Shown here piece by piece: positions 1 to 7,613 of a DNA stretch of 29,396 bases. Under the pieces are notes generated by a model. That model was not told where the DNA came from and did not search any database. It saw only the letters and a program-made list of their open reading frames with translations. The stretch's first letter is position 1, and each line of letters opens with the position of its first letter. Source of the stretch: Chrysochromulina tobinii (taxonomy: Eukaryota > Haptophyta > Prymnesiales > Chrysochromulinaceae); contig JWZX01002796.1 of assembly GCA_001275005.1 (NCBI GenBank), positions 1 through 29,396 on the forward strand, given 5' to 3'. Position numbers and translations under genes: made by a program.

Positions 1-158
1 TTTTCCATGAAAAAAATAGCCGGGACCACTCAGGGTGGTCAACCGGTGTCGTCCCTAGCTTTGGTTTGGCTCGAATCAGTTGAGACCTTGGAAGTCCAAT
101 CCTGTGCCGAACCGACCCTTATAAGACGTTCCAAGGCGTCGAGCGCTCCGCTCACACG

Positions 159-1589
159 ATGGCCCTCGCCACCTTCCGCGCGTCCGGCAGTGGCAAGCTC
201 GAGGCCAGCTCTTCAGGATTGCAGAGCGCGCCGGCCGAGACGCTATTGAACACCTTCGACCAAACAGTTCAACGCCCTACATTGGGTGCATCCGACTCCC
301 TTTATTGGGGTGCCAACTACGAACCGGTCGCAAATGATGAGCTAGTGCTCACGCAGCTGGTCGTCACCCTCACCGAGCCGCCGGCGCCTGACGCGGATGG
401 CAACGTGCCCGAGCTCGAGGTGTCCCTGGCGCCGCCAGGCGGCGCGGCTGTCTGCGTGGCGGCACTCACGCGAATGGCGGTGGCTGCTGACCCTACCTTT
501 CCGAATAGTGGGACCTTCGAGGCACGAAAGCTCGACAGCTGCCCTGCCAACGAGCCCGGCCTGTGCCTTAGCGTGCGTATCAAGGGCAGCCCGACGCCGC
601 TCTTCGAGACGCCGTTAGAGAAGCTTGCAATTGGCGGCGAGGGCTGCCTCGTCGGCAAGGTGCCACTGCCTGGTGGGAAGCTGGCCGCATTTGCCCCCGA
701 GGGTGCACCCGCGCCGCTCGGCTCGGCCACGCTCCTCTGCTCGTGGCGCAAGCAGCGGGCGCTGCCCCCCTCTTTCACGGGGCTCGACCGGCGGCGTGGG
801 CTCACGATGCGGTACACCGCGCCCGACCATCGTGAGCAGCAGACGGAGCGCACGGCGCTGTGGCGCACCGAGATGACCGAGGTGACCAAGGTGCCCAAGT
901 ACCCGCTGTATGTCGAGGAGTATGATCAGCTGCCGTGGGCGCAGCCGTGGCTGCCGCCCTACATCCCGCATCATATGTACGGCGACCCACAGACGCAGAA
1001 GACGCGCAACGACTACCTGGATGGAGCGAAGGAGATGAAACGTCTCTTCCACTCCCAGGCGGTGTGTGTGCAGCTCGCCACGCTCATGGAGGTGCTCCCG
1101 ACGTGCGCGACGGCCGGTAAGGCTGTGGACGCCCTCGAGGCGGTGCATGCGTTCCTCGAGGATCATCGGGATATCGACGAGGAGACTGTCGCCATCTCGC
1201 CCAACGGCGTGCGCACCACGACGGTGGCCACCGTGCGCTACAACAACTTGCCTCAGATCGACGCTGCCGCGACCCTCAAGCTCGTAAGGCGCCTGCGGCT
1301 GCCTTTTGAGCGTCTCGTGCGCAATGTGTGGATGGAGGGCCCCGAGGTCTACTATGACCGCGCCAAGGCGGCGCTCGAGAAGTTGCTCGCAAAGGAGGTC
1401 GCGCGCCGAAAGTCACTTCAGACCGACCCGCCGCCCAGCGGCCCGGCCGACACCCTCACGCGCCGAATGGGCGTCGTGATGAGCGCGACGCGCATCCACG
1501 AGGGCAAGCACGCGCCGCGCACGGGTCTGCTCAACTTCCCGGGCAAGCCGCTCGCGACCAAGGAAAAGGTTAGGAAGTTTGGCGAGTGA
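159..1589 (+). CDS. Unrecognised 476-aa protein
   Basis: Single uninterrupted frame with strongly GC-ending codons, opened by an ATG at 159 and closed by TGA at 1587-1589. I do not recognise the family. The first half (about residues 40-235) is rich in short hydrophobic stretches separated by Pro/Gly and looks like beta-sandwich material. From about residue 250 there is a Tyr/Trp/Pro-rich linker (PLYVEEYDQLPWAQPWLPP and PYIPHHMYG) and then mainly helical sequence with many Lys/Arg, ending in a basic tail (KEKVRKFGE). No signal peptide or membrane segment is visible, so a soluble intracellular protein is likely. No intron is needed. A C2-like N-terminal fold is possible but only a guess from composition. 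It is convergent with the FkbH-type gene. I am confident that it codes and not confident about what it does. Confidence 0.7.
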   Translation: MALATFRASGSGKLEASSSGLQSAPAETLLNTFDQTVQRPTLGASDSLYWGANYEPVANDELVLTQLVVTLTEPPAPDADGNVPELEVSLAPPGGAAVCVAALTRMAVAADPTFPNSGTFEARKLDSCPANEPGLCLSVRIKGSPTPLFETPLEKLAIGGEGCLVGKVPLPGGKLAAFAPEGAPAPLGSATLLCSWRKQRALPPSFTGLDRRRGLTMRYTAPDHREQQTERTALWRTEMTEVTKVPKYPLYVEEYDQLPWAQPWLPPYIPHHMYGDPQTQKTRNDYLDGAKEMKRLFHSQAVCVQLATLMEVLPTCATAGKAVDALEAVHAFLEDHRDIDEETVAISPNGVRTTTVATVRYNNLPQIDAAATLKLVRRLRLPFERLVRNVWMEGPEVYYDRAKAALEKLLAKEVARRKSLQTDPPPSGPADTLTRRMGVVMSATRIHEGKHAPRTGLLNFPGKPLATKEKVRKFGE

Positions 1590-2165
1590 GCGTTCATCAG
1601 CGTTCATCAGCCTCAAATAGCCTCGCCTCCAAATAGCCTGCTGCGCGGCTCGCTCCGTCGCTGGGCGCTGCTTCATGCTTGCGCCGCAGTGTGGCGCCGC
1701 AGCGTTGCGCCGCCTCGGGCTCTCCCCTCCGGGGCGCCGCGACGGTCTGAGCATCCCGTCCATATATCGCATCTGCGCTCTAAAAACATCGAGTCAGAGC
1801 ACAGACAGCACCGGCGGTGACGCGCGACACCGACAGGACACAGGAGTAACGTAAACGAAACAGGTCCGAGGTTTATCGAGCGTTCTAGGCGGCGTTGTGG
1901 TTCCGCGGTGTCCTTGGCGTGAGGTCTCTGGTGAGTACCCCTATACACGTACCGTACACCGGCCCGGGGCCAACGCCCCGCGCGCCCGCCGCCGCCCGCG
2001 GTCACCGCGCACCGCGCGCGTAGAACCAGGTCAAGCCAAGCGGCACACTGTTCAGCGTTCACCGACGGACCCTGAAAGGACAGACAGTTAGAACGCTAGT
2101 GCAATACGAGAAGTGCACAACCTCTGTGCCAAACGGCCACTTTACAGCTCGCGACCATTACAGCG
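1590..2165. other. Convergent intergenic region, no gene seen
   Basis: This 576-bp stretch separates the ends of two convergent genes. It begins with short tandem copies: AGCGTTCATC twice at about 1590-1609, and the CCTC(C)AAATAGCCT motif twice just after. The rest is GC-rich. ORFs on both strands here have poor codon character. No terminator or RNA gene was recognised. Confidence 0.5.
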
Positions 2166-5100
2166 CTAGCGACGCGAGGCGGCCGCAACCACTTCCTGAA
2201 CGATCCCAGCTCGCATCTGGCTGGCGTGCTCCAGCAGAGCATCCCAGCAGCGCGGCCGGTCGGGCGCGGCGGCTGTCGGTGCGGGCGCGGGCGCAGTGGG
2301 CGCGGGCGCGGTGGGTGCAGCCGTGGCCGTTGCCGAAGCGGGTAGGGCGACGACGCTCGCGACGACGCTCGCGACGTCACTCACATCGGCGCCCCCGACG
2401 CCCTCAGCTGCTGCAACTGCCATCTCGACGACCTCATCGGTTCTGCTTGCGCGGCTTGCGCTGCCAGCCGCACCCTCGGCCTGCATCTCTGATGGCCCCT
2501 CTGATGGCCCCTCTGATGGCCTCTGATGGTTGGCCTCAGCCTCGTCGTCATCCGCGTCCTGCACAGCGTCCAGCCAGGCAGAGACGTCGAGTGCCTCGAG
2601 CTCCGACGCGCGCAGCAGCAGCGCCGTAGCGGGCGTCGCCCGGGGGCCGACGAAGACGCGTACAAACCGCGCCGTGATGGGCGCCTCGGGCGCTGTCATG
2701 GGCGCCTTGGGCGCTGTTATGGGCGCCCGGGGTGACGAAATCGGCGCTGAGGCGGGCGCATTTGCCAAATGCGGTCTCGTTTGGTCTAGCCAGGTGTGAA
2801 GCCGTGTCACGAAGCGCTGCATGAGCTGGTTGCCCTTCCGCTCGCCCGTTGTGGGGATGAGTGGCAGAGCGAGCAGCAACGCGCCGCGTGACGCGCTGTC
2901 GCGGGCGGCATGCTTGAGGAGCGCGATCTCGACCCCTCGATGCAGCACGCGGCAGCTCATGTTGAACGCGTCGAGCACCACGAGTGACGTCCCCCCGGCG
3001 CACTCTGTGGGCAAAGCCCCCGAGCTGGGCATGAGGAGGCGGCACAGGGCACAGCCCACGAGCCCATAGACGCCAAACCGGTCGGAGCACCACGCGGCGA
3101 GGACCCACCGATCGGCCGAGACCGATGGCTCCGCGTCGGCGTCATCTTTCGCGTCGGCGTCATCACTCGTGTCCGCGACCACGTTCGTCTGCGTGATTGG
3201 ACACGCAGGACGAGCTATGGTGACGCCCCCTGCGGATGTGCTCAGTACGGCGCCCCCCGCGGCGGCGCGCCCGGCGCTGAGCCATGTGCGCAACTCCGCC
3301 TCCGATCCAAAGCGCTGGAGCGTCGCATTCATCTGGTTGGTCCTCGTGGTGAGCTGAGCCACACGTGCGAGCTCGGCGCCGGAGATCGGAGATCGAATCT
3401 CAACACGCAGGCCGAGCTGCCTGAGGAAGACGGAGAGGGGCAGGTGGCGCGCCTCGCGCCGGGCGACCTTGCGCTGAGCCTTCTGCCGGTACAGCTGGGT
3501 ACGCAGCGCATCCTCGTTGGTGCTCACCTGCAAGCAAGCACCATCAAGAGGCCATCAGAAACCATGAAGCATCCTCGATGGTGCTCACTACAGCCAGAAT
3601 GAGCCTCTGACGTGCGGTAACCAGAATGATCGAGACCAATCAGAGCCCATATTAGGCAAGTCTGCTCAGAAGCCCTCACCTCGCAAACGCCCAATCAAGA
3701 GGTCATCAGAGCCCATATTAGGCAAGCCTGGAGTCCTCACCTCGCTTGCCCACACGTCCAACGCCCAATGATGGGCCACGATGGCGCACTGCTCCTCTGG
3801 CGCCTCGGGGAAGCGCATGCAAAGCACTTCGGGCAAGGCAGCTTGTACACCGAGCACCTCAGCTGGATTGTCGTCGATGAAGACGAAGGAACTGAGTGGT
3901 AGGTCGAGGGCTTCGGAGAGCCGACGCAACGAGGCCGACTTGGGATCCCAATGCACCTGCCACCAGGCGCTTTCAGGCGCATTTCAGTCCGACTTGGAGG
4001 TGGCAATCAGACCGACAAGGGCTCCCGAGGCACCTGCCACGCCGAGATCTGCTCGAGCTCAAGCGCCATCTCGCCACTGCGCCGCCGGAAGACGTCGAGC
4101 ACGTCGCGGGGTTCGTCATTCTTGGATGCGAGGCAGAGCAAGCGGCCGCGTTGCTGCAGTCGGCTCAACGCCCGCTGTAGCGCGAGGTGACCCTGCCCAA
4201 ATCGAACGCCCTGCGAGCCGTCCTCCGAAACGACGCCGTCCCAGAGCACGCCGTCACAGTCGACCACAAACACCTTGAGGAGACTCCCGAGATGCCGGCC
4301 GACTGCACGGCGCACTGCGAGCGTACTGATGGCCACCGCCTCCTCGGCCGCCGCCGCCTCCTCCGCCTCTCTGGCCGCCGCTGCATCCGCTGCCGCCGCC
4401 CCCTCCCAGTCCTCCGAGCGGCAGTTAGATAGGGCGCCCTCCCACGTCGTGTTGGTCGGTGCTTGCCAGCCGCCGGCCCGCTGATAGAGCTCTGCCAAGT
4501 CGATCGAGGTCCACACGTCCACGCGGCTCGTGGCTTGAGAGGCTTGAGAGGCCGCGGCCGCTGCCGTCGTCACCGTCGTCGCCATCGTCGCCGTCGTCTC
4601 AGTCGCCGCTGCCGCCGCTGCCGGCGCTGCCGCTGCCGCTGGCCTCAGGGCAGAGAGTAAGCGGCTGGGGCCGTGCGCAGTGCCCATGGACGCCATGTTA
4701 GGCGCCATGTCGACGACCAAGATGCTCCGACCCGCTTCACTGAGGGCCTTCGCCTCAGCAACCCATTCGGCAAGGAGCGCTTCGCTATAAGCCTCGCCCG
4801 CCTCGCCGCCGCCCGCCTCGCCGCCGCCCGCCTCGCCGCCGCCCGCCTCGCCGCCGCCCGCCTCGCCGCCCTTGCAGAGCAGCAGCATCACGTCGCAGTA
4901 TTGCGCCCTCTCCAGCATCCTCGGCCTTGGCATCTTCAGCCCTGGTGAGCGGAGCACCTGCAGCTCGAGGCCGATCTCGAAGCGTCGGAGATAGCGGCTC
5001 CATGCCTCGAGCGCTGCGGCCACGCGCTCGTCAGCCGTTGGCCATGTCTTGACCACCGCGATGCATATTGTCTGCAAGCACGGCTCGCTGATGGGCGGTG

Positions 5101-5410
5101 GCCGCCTCTGGTCAGCATCGTCGGCTACTCGGCCCCTCGCTGCACGGATGCCAGCGCGCACGCGCTGCCCGCTGACGGTGCAAAATATCTCCGAGGCCGC
5201 CACCAGCCGCGCGGCCGCCTCGGCGTCGGGCAACCACGCGAAGCCAAAGCCCAGGCCTTCGCCGCACGGCTTCGTGTGCAGTCGGAGCCGAACCGCCGAG
5301 CGGTCTTCAGTGCCGGAAAAGGCGAGCAAGGCCTCGTGCAGGCCAAGCTGCAGCGCATGGAGGCCACTCGCGGCGCGGGGCAAGCCTCCAAGGAAGACCT
5401 CACGCTCCAT
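2166..5410 (-). CDS. RRM-FkbH fusion: HAD-superfamily FkbH-type protein, three exons
   Basis: Exons 5410-4034, 3956-3741 and 3527-2166 join in phase 0 across GT-AG introns of 77 and 213 nt, giving about 984 residues. The ATG at 5410 follows an in-frame GTG. Residues 2-95 look like an RNA recognition motif (RNP2-like VFLGGLP, RNP1-like GLGFGFAWL). Residues about 115-370 match the FkbH N-terminal half. HAD motif I is VVDCDGVLWDGVV with Asp384/Asp386. A CLASKN motif follows, and motif IV FIDDN (Asp487/488) lies in exon 2. Then come QLTTRTNQMN and a GNAT-like part (SDRFGVYGLVG, MSCRVLHRGVE, about 670-790). The last 190 residues are Ala/Pro/Ser-rich. In bacteria FkbH loads and dephosphorylates a glyceryl unit from 1,3-bisphosphoglycerate on an acyl carrier protein for polyketides. 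The substrate here is unknown. FkbH identity is firm, the RRM moderately so. Confidence 0.87.
3508..3768 (-). repeat. Duplicated splice boundaries of FkbH intron 2
   Basis: At the donor side, about 65 bp covering the end of exon 2, the GAG|GTGAGG donor and the following intron bases occurs twice in tandem (copies starting near 3639 and 3704 on the plus strand; shared core CAGAGCCCATATTAGGCAAG). The inner copy keeps an intact GAG|GTGAGG. At the acceptor side, the first 20 bases of exon 3 (3508-3527) recur in the intron at 3569-3588 with one mismatch, again next to an AG (CTGTAG on the sense strand). Alternative donor and acceptor sites are therefore built in. Confidence 0.85.
4801..4870 (-). 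repeat. 15-bp minisatellite in FkbH exon 1 (GGEAG repeats)
   Basis: CCTCGCCGCCGCCCG is repeated four times and starts a fifth. On the coding strand it gives five GGEAG-type repeats inside the FkbH N-terminal domain. The 15-bp unit keeps the frame whatever the copy number, so length polymorphism would be tolerated. It probably forms a flexible loop between the strand ending DVMLLLCK and the helix that follows. Confidence 0.9.
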
Positions 5411-5469
5411 CACATGCGGAATTTTTACCGGTACACGTACCCGTTCTGTACCGCGAGCGCGCGCGCGCG

Positions 5470-5571
5470 GGGTGTTCTAGCCGCTCGAAGGTTACCAGGT
5501 ACCCGCCTCGTTACTGTAGGTGCGATCCGGAGCAATTGGTCCGGAGAGAACAAAAGATAAATTCGCAAACT
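5470..5571 (+). repeat. Promoter-like direct repeat, copy A
   Basis: This segment aligns with 6657-6723 in the same order and orientation: GTTCTAGCCGC, then CCCGCCTCGTTA, then TCCGG, then AGA(A)CAAAAGA and ACTT. Copy A is longer because of small insertions, one of which completes a near-palindrome, TCCGGA-N-CAATTG-N-TCCGGA, at 5526-5545. No plus-strand gene follows copy A. It sits just upstream, in antisense, of the FkbH start. Confidence 0.7.
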
Positions 5572-5639
5572 TAAATGGTTTATGGTTAAATCCGAAAGTT
5601 GTTTGCGAAATTACATGTACATATTATGTACTCGTGGGT

Positions 5640-5945
5640 ACATGTACCGGTAAAAAGACACCGTGGGTACCGGTACATGTACCCGGTTCAAAAACACCGG
5701 GGGAGCCGGACACAACGATACCCGGTACATTACTGGTAAAAAGACTCCGGGGGGAGCCGGGACACAGCGACACACAGACACACGGTACCGGTACCGGTAC
5801 ATGTTCAGTACCGGTAATTCGGCGTCTCGCGGTCGCTTGGGTGCGTTGGACGTGGGTTGGGATGGTGTGTCCCGGCTCCCCGGTGTCTTTTTACCGGTAA
5901 GACACCCTCCCCCGGTGTCTTTTTACCGGTAAGACACGGGGAGCC
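5640..5945. repeat. Cluster of ACCGGTA / GGTGTCTTTTT direct and inverted repeats
   Basis: ACCGGTAAAAAGACACCG at 5647-5664 is the exact reverse complement of sequences at about 5880-5897 and 5913-5930. A longer inverted pair (about 33 bp, few mismatches) joins 5727-5760 to 5867-5898 around a roughly 105-bp centre and includes the GGGGAGCCGGGACAC part. Each right-hand copy is itself a hairpin: GTGTCTT, then TTTACCGGT, then AAGACAC. Many TACCGGTA and GTACATGTAC palindromes lie between. It looks like a small foldback or MITE-like element, or a nested set of protein-binding sites. ORFs running through it are repeat artefacts. Confidence 0.75.
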
Positions 5946-5980
5946 AGTACAGAACATACCCGCGTACAGTATACAGTAGG

Positions 5981-6245
5981 CGGCTTAAGTCACGGTGCCT
6001 TAAGCCCAGATGAGGTCGACTTAAGTCAACTTGAGCTGCTCGGCCGGCTTAAGTCGCGCCGTGCTCTAGCTTAAGTCGCCAGACCGGCGAAGCCGCGACC
6101 GTGGTGACTTAAGCCACCGCCGCCATGGAAGCCCGACTTAAGTCGCAATCTCGGTGGTTTAAGGCGCGCGCCGGCTTAAGTCGAAACGACCCCCCCTTAA
6201 GTCACCGCGACCGGCTTAAGTCACCCCCTCCCGGCTTAAGGCACG
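5981..6245. promoter_or_regulatory. Array of eleven CTTAAG palindromes
   Basis: In about 265 bp the 6-bp palindrome CTTAAG occurs eleven times, usually as (G/C)GCTTAAGTC or GACTTAAG(T/C)C, with one TTTAAG variant. Spacing is irregular (about 15-40 bp) and the DNA between copies is unrelated and GC-rich. That fits repeated binding sites for a dimeric protein better than a tandem satellite. It lies about 500-760 bp upstream of the esterase gene and 570-830 bp upstream of the FkbH gene, so it could serve either. The function is inferred. Confidence 0.55.
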
Positions 6246-6354
6246 ACCCGCCGATCCCAGACGCAACCTCCCAGTAAAAACAAGTCAAGACTCAAGTCAA
6301 GACTGACGCACACACTGTCCACACACGACTTTCTGCAACAACACACACAAACGC

Positions 6355-6454
6355 CATCGCCCTGCGGCGCGACGCCCCCCTACCCGGGGGCGGGCCGTGA
6401 AACGCATCGCCCTACGGCGCGACGCCCCCCCACCCGGGGGCGGGCCGTGAAACG
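6355..6454. repeat. Two 50-bp tandem copies with GC hairpin
   Basis: Units 6355-6404 and 6405-6454 differ at two or three positions. Each holds the inverted repeat CGCCCCC...GGGGGCG around a short CTACC/CCACC centre, followed by CGGGCCGTGAAACGC. The next 100 bp (6455-6560) is also G/C-homopolymer rich. No coding frame is credible here. Confidence 0.9.
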
Positions 6455-6656
6455 CATCGAAAAATCCTCCCCGGGGTGGATGGTTTTTCCACAACCTCCC
6501 GATCTTCCCCTATGGAAAAGGGGGGTTCGATGTGTCGGGAGGGGGGGGTAAGGGGTCACCGGGAGTCATCACACTGATGTACCCCGGGCCGTATAGGCCG
6601 TTATACTTGTGGGGGTTCCACTTAGGGGGGTCGCAAACGAACCGCCCTCTGCCAAG

Positions 6657-6723
6657 GGGGGGTTCTAGCCGCCCGATGGTCGCCCGCCTCGTTAGGTACG
6701 GTCCGGTGAGACAAAAGAAAACT
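6657..6723 (+). promoter_or_regulatory. Promoter-like direct repeat, copy B, upstream of esterase
   Basis: Second copy of the cassette at 5470-5571, ending about 23 bp before the esterase ATG. The conserved blocks are GGTTCTAGCCGC, CCCGCCTCGTTA, GGTCCGG and ACAAAAGA. Its position against a start codon is why I read it as promoter/5' leader DNA. No canonical TATA box is seen in it. Confidence 0.45.
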
Positions 6724-6746
6724 TTTCTAACGTTCACGCCGCCGCA

Positions 6747-7532
6747 ATGGGTGCGAAGCGCCTCCTGTCGGCCACACCTTACACGGCCGCACTCACGACG
6801 TCCGCGGCCGCTGCGCCCTTGCGCGAACTGCATGATCTTTCGACATTCGCTGCTCTCTATTACTTGCCGCCCAATCCAGAGCCGCACATGCCGCTGCTAC
6901 TGTATCTTCATGGTGCAGGGGAGTCTGGATCAAATGTACGTGGGTTGATCTCTGAGGGCGCGACGGGCACTCCGCCCGTCGAGCTTGAGCATGCGACGGC
7001 CCTGCCGATTTTGACAAGGCGCTTCATCGTAGTGGCGCCGCAAACGGACCATGGATGGATCGCGAGCGAAGTTGGCCGCTTCCTTGACTTTGTTTTGGAT
7101 AGCACCAAGTCGGGCCTCCCCTCAATAGACGCTCGGCGCTGCTACGTGACGGGGCACAGCATGGGAGGCTACGGCGCGCTCGCGGCTGGAACCTTGCGCA
7201 CGTTTGACGAGAACGGCTCGTCGCCGCGATTCGCCGCGGTGGTGCCCGTGGCACCTGCCGGAGCGCCTATGGCAGAGGCGCTCAGGGGCGTGTCTGTGTG
7301 GGCCTTCCACGGGCGCAACGACGTTGTGTGTCCGAGCAGTGTTAGCGAACTGCTCGTGGCGAAGTTGCGCCGCCAGGGTACCAACGACTCCGAGGCTAAG
7401 ATCACGCTCTACGAGCATGCACCCGCGCCCAAGGGGTGGCCTGACTACGACGGGCATGGCGCGACGATCCCGGCGTACGCAACACCCGCGCTCTACCGAT
7501 GGCTGCTCGAGCGGAGTGTGCGGGCGAGCTGA
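6747..7532 (+). CDS. Alpha/beta-hydrolase (feruloyl esterase / PHB-depolymerase-like)
   Basis: Intronless 261-residue serine hydrolase. The oxyanion-hole strand is LLLYLHGAGESG (about residues 51-62). The nucleophile elbow is GHSMGG with Ser138, followed by YGALAAG. The acid is probably Asp192 in WAFHGRNDVVCP, where HGxxD is typical of esterase D, LpqC and phospholipase/carboxylesterase relatives. The base is His237 in YDGHGAT. Length and motif spacing match small soluble esterases. There is no clear signal peptide; the N-terminus is Ala/Ser/Thr-rich and could be a weak targeting sequence. The expected reaction is hydrolysis of carboxylic, possibly phenolic or cell-wall, esters, but the substrate cannot be read from sequence. 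It ends about 80 bp before the convergent GT47 gene. Confidence 0.82.
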   Translation: MGAKRLLSATPYTAALTTSAAAAPLRELHDLSTFAALYYLPPNPEPHMPLLLYLHGAGESGSNVRGLISEGATGTPPVELEHATALPILTRRFIVVAPQTDHGWIASEVGRFLDFVLDSTKSGLPSIDARRCYVTGHSMGGYGALAAGTLRTFDENGSSPRFAAVVPVAPAGAPMAEALRGVSVWAFHGRNDVVCPSSVSELLVAKLRRQGTNDSEAKITLYEHAPAPKGWPDYDGHGATIPAYATPALYRWLLERSVRAS

Positions 7533-7613
7533 GCGGCCTTCGCGTTTGATTTCAGTTCTAGAACACAGTATCGTACTATTCCAGTCCTTTATCGTTCAAT
7601 TTTCCTCAAGACT

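Noticed and set aside
7-249. Plus-strand 80-codon ORF at the left edge
   Set aside because: Overlaps the better-supported gene at 159 in another frame and has non-coding codon character.
5520-5932. Overlapping ORFs through the ACCGGTA region
   Set aside because: They encode only PGVFLPV/GTGTCT-type repeats created by the DNA repeats; no conserved protein character.
5981-6245. CRISPR-like array
   Set aside because: The repeated unit is only 6-10 bp, spacing is irregular, there are no spacers of constant size or cas genes, and the host is eukaryotic.
5470-6723. LTR retrotransposon bounded by the two cassette copies
   Set aside because: No reverse transcriptase, integrase or primer-binding site between them, and the copies are short and diverged.
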